Source: Chloracidobacterium sp. N
GTDB taxonomy: Bacteria; Acidobacteriota; Blastocatellia; Chloracidobacteriales; Chloracidobacteriaceae
Direction: 5' to 3'
DNA: 64,000 bases
Assembly: GCF_018304765.1 (NCBI RefSeq)
Contig: NZ_CP072643.1
Coordinates: 124,001 to 188,000, forward strand
In this document: piece after piece, positions 49,053 through 57,319 of the stretch
Layout of the letters: each line of letters begins with the position of its first letter
Position numbering within the stretch: the stretch's first letter is position 1
Program-made: the position numbers and the translations under genes
The notes under the pieces: model-generated
What the model was told of the DNA's origin: nothing
The model's input: only the letters and a program-made list of their open reading frames with translations
The model's database searches: none

Positions 49053-52000
49053 ATGAACCGTTCCACGCCGTCCGCCCTGCCCGTCGCGCCTGTTTCTTCC
49101 CGGCCGGGAGATGGCGCTGCCGATTCCGTTTCGCAGCGGATTGCCGAAGCGTTTGCGCCGGAGGTGCGCGAACGTGGGGAGGCACTGCTGCGTGAAGGCC
49201 GGGTGACAGCCGTCGAAGCCCATGGCGACACGATAACGGCCAACGTTCGGGGGCGGATGACCTACCGGGTCGAGTTGCTGCGCGACGATGATGTGCTCGT
49301 GGTGTCCTGTACCTGCCCCTATTTCGAGGAAGGGCAGGTCTGCAAGCATATCTGGGCGACAGTCCGCCTTGCCGAGCAGGAGGAACACGTGCTGCCACCG
49401 CCCGCCGGGCGGCCCTTCCGGCTGTTGATGGCCGAGCTGGAGCGCCTGGATGAAGGCGATGGGTTGGACGACGTGGCCGGTGGCACCCCGGTGTCTTCCA
49501 ACGGGAGCACGTCCGGGAGCGCGGCGCTCCCGGCTGTTTCAACCGCTGGCTGGCGGCGCTGGTTTGCCCGGCTTGGGCAGCAGGCCCGCCTGGCGGCGAC
49601 GGATGTCGCCGAACAGGAAATCCTCTACTTCATCAACCTGGCACGGACGCTCGCCCACGGCATGCTCGTCGTGGATGTGTTTTCGCGCACACGCAAACTC
49701 GATGGCGAGTGGGGCCGGCTACGGGCGTCAGGCCTGACCGTCGGCCAGATTGCGACCCTGCCCGATGAGCGGGACCGGCAGGCGCTCGCCCTGCTGAGCG
49801 GCATTCGGGAGCATGTGGACTGGGAGCAGGCGATGGATGCCGCGCCGGTGCCGTCATCGGTGCGAATTCCCACCACCGCGTTGACGGTTGTCATGCCGTT
49901 GCTGTGCGCCACCGGGCGGTGCTGGTTGCAGACGGCGGATGAGGCCGACGCCCCGGCGCAGGTCGTGCAGCGTCCACCCCTGCAGTGGGAGCCGGAAGGG
50001 TGGCGGATGCAGCTTGAGGTCCGGCAGGTGGAAACGCCGCCGCACTATGTGCTGGTCGGCGGGCTGCGCCGGGGGGAGGCGTGGCTGCCGCTGTCAGCGC
50101 CCCGGCTGCTGCTGGCCGGTGGACTTGTGTTCTCGGAGGTTTCCGTCGCGCCGCTCCAGGATGAAGGCGTTTTTTACTGGATTGGCCTGCTGCGCAAGTC
50201 AGACGCGGTGCGGATTCCCCTCGAAGACGGCCCCGACCTGGTGGAAAAGCTGTTACGGCTGCCGACGCTGCCGCCGGTGACGCTGCCGGAAGACCTGCGG
50301 TTTGAAACCTGCCAGGGGCAGCCCCTGCCGGTGCTGCGGCTGCGGGCCGGTGAAGGGCGTCCCGGTGAGGGCTGGTTGGGGGCAACGTTGGGTTTTGAGT
50401 ACGAAGGTCACTGGCTGGAAGCCACAAGCGTCCAGCCGGGCATCTTTGATGCTCCCCGGCGGCGCTTCATCCGGCGCGATCTCGTCCGGGAACGGGCGGC
50501 GGCTGAGCAGTTGCGGGCGTTGGGTCTGCGCCCGGACCGCAGTCAGGCGGGAACGCCGGAATACCGGGTTCCGGTCAAACGTCTGCCGGCGCTGGTGCGC
50601 GATCTGGTGCTGCAGGGGTGGCGGATTGAGTCGGAAGGGCGTTTGTTTCGTCCACTTCAGAGTTTTGCGCTGGAAGTCCGTTCCGGGGTGGACTGGTTCG
50701 AGCTGCACGGCAACTGTGATTTTGGAACGGCGACGGCCCACCTGCCGGAACTCCTCCGGGCGTTGCGGCAGGGGGAGACGGTGGTTACGCTGTCCGATGG
50801 CTCGCTGGGTGTACTGTCTGAGGAATGGTTCGAGCGGTATGGCTTTCTGGCGACGCTGGGCGAAGTGGAAGACGGTCATCTGCGGTTTTCCAGCGCCCAG
50901 ATCAGCCTGCTGGATACCCTGCTGGCGGCACAGCCGGAAGTGCGGGTGGACACCCGCTTTCAGGCGCTGCGTGAACAACTGCACCGTTTCAGCGGTGTTG
51001 AGCCGGCACTGGAACCTCCCGGTTTTGTCGGCGAGTTGCGTCCCTACCAGCGGGAAGGGCTGGGCTGGCTGCTGTTTCTGCAGCGGTTTGGGTTTGGCGG
51101 CTGTCTGGCCGATGCCATGGGACTGGGGAAAACGGCGCAGACCCTGGCGCTGCTCGAAACCCGGCGGGTACGGCGGCAGACCGAAAGCCTGCCGCCCTCG
51201 CTCGTGGTGGCACCCCGGTCGCTGGTGTTCAACTGGCGGCAGGAAGCCGAGAAGTTCACACCCCGGATGCGGGTGCTGGAGCACACCGGTGTGGGCCGGG
51301 CGCGCTCCATTGAGCAGTTTGCCGACTACGATCTCATTCTGACGACCTACGGCACGCTGCGCCGCGATATTCTGCTGCTCAAGGACTTTGCCTTCGACTA
51401 CGCCATCCTGGACGAAGCCCAGGCCATCAAGAATGCCCGCAGTGAATCGGCCAAGGCCGCGCGCCTGCTCAACTGCCGCCACCGGTTGGCGCTGAGCGGG
51501 ACGCCGGTGGAAAACCACCTGGGGGAGTTGTGGAGTCTGTTCGAGTTTCTCAATCCGGGCATGCTCGGCGCGGCCTCGGTGTTTCAACTCACGGCGTCTG
51601 GCGGGCGGACGGTGGATGCCGAGCTGCAACCGCTGCTGGCCCGTGCGCTGCGGCCGTTCATCCTGCGCCGCACGAAAGAGCAGGTGGCGCGCGACCTGCC
51701 GCCCAAGACCGAGCAGACGATTTACTGCGAAATGGAACCTGAGCAGCGCCAGGCGTACAACGAACTCCGTGACCACTACCGCCGGACCCTGCTGGGCCTG
51801 GTGGATACCAAAGGGCTTCAGCGCACGCGCATTCAGATTCTGGAGGCGCTGCTGCGGCTGCGGCAGGCGGCCTGCCATCCGGGGCTGCTCGATCCGGCGC
51901 GGGTGGAGGGCCCCAGCGCCAAGCTCGACACGTTTTTCATGCATCTGGCGGAAGTGCTCGAAAGTGGCTCCAAGGTGCTGGTCTTTTCACAGTTTACCAG

Positions 52001-52421
52001 TCTGCTGGCGCTGATTCGGAAGCGCCTCGACGCCGACGGCATCACGTACGAATACCTCGATGGACGTACGCGCAACCGCCAGGAACGGGTGGAGCGCTTC
52101 CAGCAGGACCCGAACTGTCAGCTTTTTCTCATCAGCCTGCGGGCTGGCGGGCAGGGCCTCAATCTTACGGCGGCGGAGTATGTGTTTTTGCTCGATCCGT
52201 GGTGGAATCCGGCCGTAGAGGCCCAGGCCATTGACCGCGCGCACCGGATTGGGCAGGTGCGCCCGGTATTTGCCTACCGGCTCATCGTCCGGGATACCGT
52301 CGAGGAAAAAGTCCTGGAGTTGCAGGCGACCAAGCGGGAGCTTGCCGACGCCATCATTACGGCCGACAATAGCCTTCTGCGCCAGCTCGAACGCGCCGAC
52401 CTTGAACTGCTGCTTTCGTAA
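49053..52421 (+). CDS. SWIM-domain SNF2-family helicase-like ATPase
   Basis: A 1122-residue DNA-dependent ATPase. The N-terminal SWIM zinc finger reads CTCPYFEEGQVCKH at about residue 90. A middle region of some 500 residues with many tryptophans resembles the bacterial SNF2_assoc/HelicC-like domain. The SNF2 core begins near residue 650: LRPYQREGLGWLLFLQ, Walker A DAMGLGKTAQTLAL, Walker B-like LDEAQAIKN, LSGTPVENHLGELWSL, and motif VI DRAHRIGQVRPV. Such proteins remodel or translocate along DNA and are often near repair genes. The start at 49053 (MNRSTPSALP) follows a weak GGTGATG; longer frames upstream are unsupported. Confidence 0.93.
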   Translation: MNRSTPSALPVAPVSSRPGDGAADSVSQRIAEAFAPEVRERGEALLREGRVTAVEAHGDTITANVRGRMTYRVELLRDDDVLVVSCTCPYFEEGQVCKHIWATVRLAEQEEHVLPPPAGRPFRLLMAELERLDEGDGLDDVAGGTPVSSNGSTSGSAALPAVSTAGWRRWFARLGQQARLAATDVAEQEILYFINLARTLAHGMLVVDVFSRTRKLDGEWGRLRASGLTVGQIATLPDERDRQALALLSGIREHVDWEQAMDAAPVPSSVRIPTTALTVVMPLLCATGRCWLQTADEADAPAQVVQRPPLQWEPEGWRMQLEVRQVETPPHYVLVGGLRRGEAWLPLSAPRLLLAGGLVFSEVSVAPLQDEGVFYWIGLLRKSDAVRIPLEDGPDLVEKLLRLPTLPPVTLPEDLRFETCQGQPLPVLRLRAGEGRPGEGWLGATLGFEYEGHWLEATSVQPGIFDAPRRRFIRRDLVRERAAAEQLRALGLRPDRSQAGTPEYRVPVKRLPALVRDLVLQGWRIESEGRLFRPLQSFALEVRSGVDWFELHGNCDFGTATAHLPELLRALRQGETVVTLSDGSLGVLSEEWFERYGFLATLGEVEDGHLRFSSAQISLLDTLLAAQPEVRVDTRFQALREQLHRFSGVEPALEPPGFVGELRPYQREGLGWLLFLQRFGFGGCLADAMGLGKTAQTLALLETRRVRRQTESLPPSLVVAPRSLVFNWRQEAEKFTPRMRVLEHTGVGRARSIEQFADYDLILTTYGTLRRDILLLKDFAFDYAILDEAQAIKNARSESAKAARLLNCRHRLALSGTPVENHLGELWSLFEFLNPGMLGAASVFQLTASGGRTVDAELQPLLARALRPFILRRTKEQVARDLPPKTEQTIYCEMEPEQRQAYNELRDHYRRTLLGLVDTKGLQRTRIQILEALLRLRQAACHPGLLDPARVEGPSAKLDTFFMHLAEVLESGSKVLVFSQFTSLLALIRKRLDADGITYEYLDGRTRNRQERVERFQQDPNCQLFLISLRAGGQGLNLTAAEYVFLLDPWWNPAVEAQAIDRAHRIGQVRPVFAYRLIVRDTVEEKVLELQATKRELADAIITADNSLLRQLERADLELLLS

Positions 52422-52451
52422 GAGACCGGCCATCCAACCGGGACAAAACCG

Positions 52452-53771
52452 ATGCTTGATTTCACCCACGACGCCGGCCGCCAGAGTTGGGTCGCGTCAG
52501 CCAACACGGCCGATACGGATTTTCCCCTTCAGAACCTGCCTTTGGGACGTTTTTCGGAATCTGCTCAGCCAGTGCCCCGGCTGGGTGTCGCCATTGGCGA
52601 TCAGGTGCTTGATCTGACCCGCCTGGCGACGACGCTTTCGCCTGCGGAAGCCGGCGCTGCCGCCGCGTTTTTTGCGGCTTGTGCCACTGGTGACATGGCC
52701 GCCGTGTGCGCCTTGCCGCCGGAGCAGGTAACGGCCGGGCGGCGCTGGCTCTCCGACGCCCTGTGGGAAGGGGCGGCCGATGTCACAACCCGGCAGGCGC
52801 GGTTGTCGCCCTGGTTGTTGCCCCAGGCGGCTGTGACCATGCACCGGCCGCTGGAGTTCAAAAACTACACGGATTTTTACGCCTCGGTCTTTCACGCGAC
52901 GAACGTTGGCGCGATGTTCCGTCCTGACAATCCGCTGCTGCCGAACTACAAGTACATTCCGATTGGCTATCACGGGCGGGCATCGTCGGTGGTCGTCAGT
53001 GGGACGCCCGTCCGGCGGCCGCAGGGGCAGACCCGTCCCGACCCGGAAGCGCTGCCGGTTTTTGGCCCTTCACGCCTGCTCGACTATGAGTTGGAGGTTG
53101 GCATGCTCGTCGGGCGGGGCAACCGGCTTGGCGAGCCGATTCCCATTGCCGAAGCGGAAGGGCATATCTTTGGTCTGTGTCTGCTCAATGACTGGTCGGC
53201 GCGGGACATTCAGGCGTGGGAGTACCAGCCGCTGGGGCCGTTTCTTTCCAAAAGTTTTGCCACGAGTGTTTCGCCGTGGGTGGTGACGCGGGATGCTCTG
53301 GCGCCGTTCCGCTGTCCGGCGATGGCGCGGCCGGAGGGTGATCCGGCGCCGCTCGATTACCTGTGGGATGGAGCCGACCAGGCCGGCGGGGGCTTTGATG
53401 TCACGCTGGAAGTTTTTTTGACCACGGCCCGGATGCGGGAGCAGGGACTGCCGCCGGTACGGTTGAGCCAGAGCCGGTTGCGTGATCTCTACTGGACGCC
53501 GGCGCAGATGATCGCCCATCACACGAGCAACGGCTGTGATCTTCAGCCGGGGGACCTGCTGGGGAGCGGCACGGTTTCGGGCCCGACGAAAGACGCGCGG
53601 GGGTGTTTGCTGGAGCTGACCTGGCGGGGCAGCGAACCACTGGCGTTGCCGTCCGGCGAGACGCGCCGCTTCCTGGAAGATGGCGATGAAGTGACGCTGC
53701 GGGGCTTTTGTAAGCGCGATGGCTTCCGGCGGATTGGCTTTGGGGAGTGCCGCGGGCGCATTGCAGGCTAG
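52452..53771 (+). CDS. fahA: Fumarylacetoacetase
   Basis: The last step of tyrosine degradation: 4-fumarylacetoacetate is hydrolysed to fumarate and acetoacetate. The 439-residue product has the full family order: an N-terminal SH3-like domain (LGVAIGDQVLDL), the catalytic stretch NYTDFYASVFHATNVGAMFR, whose His begins the Glu/His dyad, NYKYIPIGYHGRASSVV, the metal-binding YELEVGMLVG, NDWSARDIQAWEYQPLGPF, and a C-terminal GTVSGP motif. Length is normal. It lies 30 bases after the SNF2 gene, in the same direction, with no other tyrosine-catabolism gene in the window. Confidence is high. Confidence 0.96.
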   Translation: MLDFTHDAGRQSWVASANTADTDFPLQNLPLGRFSESAQPVPRLGVAIGDQVLDLTRLATTLSPAEAGAAAAFFAACATGDMAAVCALPPEQVTAGRRWLSDALWEGAADVTTRQARLSPWLLPQAAVTMHRPLEFKNYTDFYASVFHATNVGAMFRPDNPLLPNYKYIPIGYHGRASSVVVSGTPVRRPQGQTRPDPEALPVFGPSRLLDYELEVGMLVGRGNRLGEPIPIAEAEGHIFGLCLLNDWSARDIQAWEYQPLGPFLSKSFATSVSPWVVTRDALAPFRCPAMARPEGDPAPLDYLWDGADQAGGGFDVTLEVFLTTARMREQGLPPVRLSQSRLRDLYWTPAQMIAHHTSNGCDLQPGDLLGSGTVSGPTKDARGCLLELTWRGSEPLALPSGETRRFLEDGDEVTLRGFCKRDGFRRIGFGECRGRIAG

Positions 53772-53888
53772 GGAACAAGGGGGCGTACGGCACGACCGGT
53801 GCGCGTCACGCTGCTGGAAGGAAGCTATTTGAACAGCTTTTTCACGTGATCATCTGCTTCGCAGGCAGTGGTTCGAGTTCTGGTGCTT

Positions 53889-54230
53889 TCATGGTTCCTC
53901 CGGGGGCACCAGTGGCTCAATCATCCCGATCAACGCCGGCACATCATGTTGGACAATCTCCCACATTCTCGTCAGGTCAAGGTGAAAGTAATCGTGGGCG
54001 ATTCGGTGGCGCAGTCCAATGATCTGGAACCACGGAATCTCAGGATGCGCGGCTCTCGTCTCGTCGGAGACCTTGCGCGCTGCCTCACCAATGTTCTCCA
54101 AGACCTTGGCGATAGCGTGCTGGTGCAGGGAACTCTGTTGAAATACCTCCCAGGTCAGGTCCTTACAGAACTCGCGGGATTCTCGGGCAGCAATGAGCAT
54201 GTCGAGCAAAAGAGCCGAGTCACGCCACAT
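53889..54230 (-). CDS. hepT: HepT toxin, HEPN ribonuclease of a type VII toxin-antitoxin pair
   Basis: A 113-residue HEPN-domain (DUF86) protein with the active-site motif R-x4-H-x-Y at R74-H79-Y81 (RHRIAHDYF). In this family the HEPN protein cuts RNA and its tyrosine is inactivated by AMP groups added by the partner nucleotidyltransferase MntA. The start [10 protein letters not shown] overlaps the mntA stop by 11 bases, the standard arrangement. The first and last helices are intact, so the protein looks functional. It is the last gene of the TnpA-TnpB-mntA-hepT minus-strand stretch. The window also holds a decayed version of the same pair beyond the insertion element. Confidence 0.9.
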   Translation of the reverse strand: MWRDSALLLDMLIAARESREFCKDLTWEVFQQSSLHQHAIAKVLENIGEAARKVSDETRAAHPEIPWFQIIGLRHRIAHDYFHLDLTRMWEIVQHDVPALIGMIEPLVPPEEP

Positions 54231-54531
54231 AGATGTGCTCCAGGTGACTCAGGATATGTTTGCGCCGGATATAGTTCCTGCTCTGCTCAACCAGTCGCCG
54301 TTCGACCAAGTCCACCTTGCGTCCGAACAAAGACTCCAGTTCACGGGTCATCTCCGACTGGTCATGAAACCCCCAGTGGACACCCGGCTCAAAAGTGACC
54401 AACACATCCACATCGCTATCGGGCCGGAAATCCTCGCGCAATGCTGAACCGAAGATGGCGAATTCCCTGATGCGCCAGCGCCGACAAAAATCGGCAATCG
54501 CTTCGTGTGACAGTTCAATGCGCAGGGCCAT
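54220..54531 (-). CDS. mntA: MntA antitoxin, minimal nucleotidyltransferase
   Basis: A 103-residue minimal nucleotidyltransferase with the GSx10DxD active site at G28-S29 and D40-x-D42 ([19 protein letters not shown]). It transfers AMP from ATP to the HepT tyrosine and so keeps the toxin off. The C-terminal [23 protein letters not shown] is the usual DNA/partner-binding helix. The ATG at 54531 is only 14 bases after the stop of the tnpB gene, so its promoter may lie inside the insertion element. A diverged copy of this gene without the active site lies on the other side of the element (56660-56880). Confidence 0.9.
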   Translation of the reverse strand: MALRIELSHEAIADFCRRWRIREFAIFGSALREDFRPDSDVDVLVTFEPGVHWGFHDQSEMTRELESLFGRKVDLVERRLVEQSRNYIRRKHILSHLEHIYVA

Positions 54532-54545
54532 GGCTATGTCTGCTA

Positions 54546-55886
54546 TCAAGAATGTGCGCAAAAGTGCGCACGGTTCTCTTCCTGCCCCGACGTGTCCTGT
54601 TGACCACCGTCGTATCTGACAGGCGTGACTTTCCCGACTACGGCGGGGACGGTCCCCGCCGCAGCGCCGCCATGGCTGGACGGACTCGCCACGGGTAGGG
54701 CAGTTTCGGTTGCCAGCCGTTTCAGGTTCAGCGCCGCATTGAGGTCACGGTCATGGTGCGCACCACATTGAGCACACACCCATGTTCGATCTCTCAATGT
54801 CAGCGCCTCGTTCTTCCAGCCACAGATGGAGCACAGTCGGCTACTTGGATACCAGCGATCAGCGATGGTAAGATGAGTACCGTAGCGCCGGGCCTTGTAT
54901 TCCAACTGCGAGCGCAACATCCCAAAACCCACGTCAGAGATGGCGCGGGCGAGTTTCTCGTTCTGCAGCATCCCTTTGACGTTTAAATCCTCGATCACCA
55001 ACGCTTGGTTTTCGCGGCAGAGTCGAGTCGTGAGCTTGTGGGTGAAATCCGCTCGGATATTGGCCATGCGGGCATAGAGCCGTGCCAATATCGCAGCGGA
55101 CTTCTGCCGGTTGTTCGATACCGGCAGGCGCGTTCCTTCAGGCAGGCGGGCATGGCGTTCAAATCCGGCTGCCTTCCTGGCGGCTTCCAGCTTGCGGCTG
55201 AGACGTCGGCTACGGATTTCCAGACGGCGCAGCGCTGCTTTGAGCGGCTTTGGCGCCTCGATGACTTCACCGCTGGAGATCGTTGCGGCAGCCTTGATGC
55301 CCAGGTCGATGCCGTTGACCTCGTGCGACGTGCGACGCCGATAGAATTGCGCATCAGGCACCTCGACCTGTATTGCCACAAACCAACGATCCGCGGTGCG
55401 AGAAACCGTTGCGCCCAAAATCTTGCCCGCGAAGCGCAGTTCCTCGGTCATGGCGACTTCACCGATCCTGGGCAGACGGATCGTCTTGCCTTCCAGGGTG
55501 AACTTGTCGTTGGCAACATAAAAGCTGTCGCGGCAACGGCCCTTTTTCTTGAAGCGCGGTGCGTGTGCCTCTTTGCCAGCCTTGAGGTCGGTGAAGAATC
55601 TTTCCCAGGCTTTGGCGAGATGGGCAAACGGCTGGGCGTGGGCATCCCGGTGAATGTCCTGCAACCAAGGCCGACCGTTCTCATCGAGCCACTGCGGGTC
55701 GGTGTACTTGATGGCGTTGAACTGTTTTTTGAGCGCCATGGCGTTTGGCCTGCCGCCTGCTGCGTATTGCCTGTTCCACTCATTGAGCGCCCAGTTCCAA
55801 ACACGCCGCGCCGTGCCGCAGGCGCGCTTGAAGTAGTCCACTTGCTCAGGAGTCGGACAAAGAGCAATCTTGTGGGTCAGTTGCAT
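54546..55886 (-). CDS. tnpB: TnpB RNA-guided nuclease-like protein of an IS607 element
   Basis: 446 residues with the OrfB/TnpB layout: N-terminal HTH_OrfB ([19 protein letters not shown]), a central domain, and a split RuvC nuclease with its three acids in [21 protein letters not shown] and [12 protein letters not shown]-terminal zinc ribbon is formed by CSIC-x13-CAQC. All catalytic residues are present, so it may be an active RNA-guided nuclease, as shown for other TnpBs. Some 45 residues after the RuvC end are Gly/Ser/Pro-rich and probably reflect the DNA that makes the guide-scaffold RNA. It overlaps tnpA by ten bases. It is followed closely by mntA. Confidence 0.95.
   Translation of the reverse strand: MQLTHKIALCPTPEQVDYFKRACGTARRVWNWALNEWNRQYAAGGRPNAMALKKQFNAIKYTDPQWLDENGRPWLQDIHRDAHAQPFAHLAKAWERFFTDLKAGKEAHAPRFKKKGRCRDSFYVANDKFTLEGKTIRLPRIGEVAMTEELRFAGKILGATVSRTADRWFVAIQVEVPDAQFYRRRTSHEVNGIDLGIKAAATISSGEVIEAPKPLKAALRRLEIRSRRLSRKLEAARKAAGFERHARLPEGTRLPVSNNRQKSAAILARLYARMANIRADFTHKLTTRLCRENQALVIEDLNVKGMLQNEKLARAISDVGFGMLRSQLEYKARRYGTHLTIADRWYPSSRLCSICGWKNEALTLRDRTWVCAQCGAHHDRDLNAALNLKRLATETALPVASPSSHGGAAAGTVPAVVGKVTPVRYDGGQQDTSGQEENRAHFCAHS
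54554..54569. repeat. Small hairpin at the end of tnpB
   Basis: TGCGCA-AAAG-TGCGCA forms a perfect six-base stem inside the last codons of tnpB, 23-38 bases before the mntA start codon. In IS605/IS607 elements the 3' end of tnpB contains the structured scaffold of the guide RNA, and this stem is a good candidate for its final hairpin. Confidence 0.55.
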
Positions 55887-56527
55887 TGTTGGGCCTTTTT
55901 GACGTCATTCGCATCCTGTTTCAGCGCTTCATCCAACTTCTTTCGATAGTTCCTCAAACCGTACAGCCGGGACGAAAAACAGCGCACGATGGTCATTAAG
56001 TCTTGCACCATTTCCTGTTCGGGAGACAGCCGTTCCTGGTTGAGTACCAGCACTTCGCAGCCATGGGTTTGGGCGTAATGTTCGAACCACTCAAAGCCGA
56101 AACGGGTGAGGCGGTCCCGGTGAGCGAGGATCAGCATCCTGACTTCCCGTCGCCCGATCTCGTCCATAAGGGCCAGAAACCGCTTGCGCCTGAAGTTCAG
56201 CCCGCCGCCCACTTCCTCGATAAACTCGACCCCCGCCAATCCCTTCGCCACCACGAACTCTTCCAGCACTTTGCGCTGATCCGCCAGGTCCGGCTTCTGC
56301 GCCGCACTCGATACCCGACAGTAGGCGACAAGCTTTGTTGGCGCATGGTTGGCCTGCCGCAAACCGATGAACTCACGGATCTGCGTCTCAGTGTAGAGGC
56401 GGCGGTTGCTGTCCGTTCGGGCCACCGGAATCAGCCTTCCTTCGCGTTCCCAACGCTGCAACGTCTTGACCGAGACACCAAGGAGTTTTGCCGCCTTGCC
56501 TGTGCTTATAGTGCTTTCCACAAGCAT
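55877..56527 (-). CDS. tnpA: IS607-family serine recombinase TnpA
   Basis: A 216-residue transposase. A MerR-like DNA-binding domain (STGKAAKLLGVSVKTLQRWEREGRLIPV) comes first, unlike in most resolvases, followed by the small serine recombinase domain with the catalytic serine in LVAYCRVSSAAQKPDL and conserved arginines in LILAHRDRLTRFGFEWFEHYA. This head-first order is unique to IS607. The C-terminus is lysine-rich (YRKKLDEALKQ). A near-consensus promoter overlaps its start codon. The gene is intact, suggesting that the element could still move. Confidence 0.95.
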   Translation of the reverse strand: MLVESTISTGKAAKLLGVSVKTLQRWEREGRLIPVARTDSNRRLYTETQIREFIGLRQANHAPTKLVAYCRVSSAAQKPDLADQRKVLEEFVVAKGLAGVEFIEEVGGGLNFRRKRFLALMDEIGRREVRMLILAHRDRLTRFGFEWFEHYAQTHGCEVLVLNQERLSPEQEMVQDLMTIVRCFSSRLYGLRNYRKKLDEALKQDANDVKKAQQCN

Positions 56528-56528
56528 T

Positions 56529-56557
56529 ATTATACACTATCGCGTACTATACGGCAA
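56529..56557 (-). promoter_or_regulatory. Strong promoter abutting the tnpA start codon
   Basis: Reading leftward, TTGCCG (56557-56552), 17 bases, TATAAT (56534-56529). The -10 box is only one base from the ATG at 56527, so any message from it starts inside the gene and would be leaderless or use the downstream GTG. The promoter may control the element autonomously. Confidence 0.7.
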
Positions 56558-56584
56558 GCTAGAGTCCGGCTCCGACAGGAATCT

Positions 56585-56673
56585 TCAGACGGTAACGTCT
56601 GATTCCTTGACGAAAGCGGCGATCCGGCGGGTGGCAAGGGCGATGTCCAGTAAGGTTGCTCATCGCGCCACAT
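56585..56673 (-). pseudogene. Truncated, frameshifted hepT remnant
   Basis: From the ATG at 56673 the product begins MWRDEQ, as in intact hepT (MWRDSA), then continues in another frame as ATLLDIALATRRIAAFVKES, matching the intact protein ([19 protein letters not shown]). It stops at 56585 near a palindrome, so it keeps only the first helix and lacks the RxxxxHxY site. One frameshift and truncation show that it is dead. It is immediately next to the insertion element. Confidence 0.78.
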
Positions 56674-56880
56674 AGAACGTCTGCGCACTCTCCAGAATAT
56701 GACGGCGACGAATCCAGTTGTTGCTGTGTTCCACGCACTGCCGCTCAACCAGGTCCACCGGACGTCCCAGAATCTCGCCCAGTTCCTGCCGCAGAACCGA
56801 TCCAGACAGCCACAGGCGCTGCACCTTCTACGGCAGAACGCCTCAATCTTTTCCATTGGGGCTTGAATCGGCAATGGCAT
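56660..56880 (-). pseudogene. mntA remnant lacking the catalytic centre
   Basis: The ATG at 56880 is preceded by GGGAGAGGG and gives MPLPIQAPMEKIEAFCRRR, matching the N-terminus of MntA. The GSx10DxD region is missing. A shifted frame then matches the MntA C-terminus: ELGEILGRPVDLVERQCVEH, then NNWIRRRHILESAQTFYVAR. About 30-40 residues are deleted and a frameshift sits at the join. The stop and the hepT remnant start overlap in the same way as in the intact pair. Confidence 0.8.
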
Positions 56881-57319
56881 GACACCCTCTCCCACCAGCA
56901 CAACCCAGGAGCGCGTTACGATGCTCCAGCAGAAAGTTCCAGCGTTTCTGGAACTTGTATCACAGCGGGTTGCCGGGGCATATCGCCGCCCAGGGAAAAA
57001 GCAGCCCACAAAACAGGGGCAAGCCGAAATGGGTGCGAACCAGTCGCCGTCTGGCCGCCGGTTCAGGTCAAGGCGGGCAAGCGGGCCGGGCATGAGCCAG
57101 CCATGGCGCTGAACGTGTCGAGGCATCCGGGACAGAAGCTCCTCGCGCGCTTCGCAGGGGAATTTCCGAGCAGCTATCACTGTCCTGCCATCAAACCAGA
57201 GTTGATTCCAGGATTTTTCAGACTTTGCCTTGATTCGCCTGCTCTCTGTGGGATACAAAGGCGATAAACGTCTGCTTTTATTACATCTCCCTATTGTCAC
57301 TGGTTCTGGAGGCTTGCCC
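56881..57319. other. Region without supported gene upstream of the S8 protease
   Basis: A 439-base stretch with several overlapping open frames but none with a recognisable domain. The left part may be remains of the decayed toxin-antitoxin locus. The right part should carry the promoter of the protease gene, whose ribosome-binding site GGAGG is at 57308-57312. Confidence 0.5.

Larger units (their letters stand above)
54532..56560 (-). mobile_element. IS607-type element (serine recombinase TnpA plus TnpB), approximate ends
   Basis: The two overlapping genes tnpA and tnpB, in that order and with a MerR-HTH serine recombinase, define an IS607-family insertion sequence. These elements lack terminal inverted repeats, so the ends given are approximate: the left limit is placed between the tnpB stop and mntA, the right limit just upstream of tnpA. 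The element sits between an intact and a ruined mntA-hepT pair. Confidence 0.78.

Noticed and set aside
50253-51944. A 563-codon open frame antisense to the SNF2 helicase
   Set aside because: No domain, basic/low-complexity translation, and the opposite strand encodes well-conserved helicase motifs.
56881-57250. A minus-strand gene ending in the mntA remnant
   Set aside because: An open frame exists, but its translation has no domain and merges into the frameshifted remnant; it is most likely chance.
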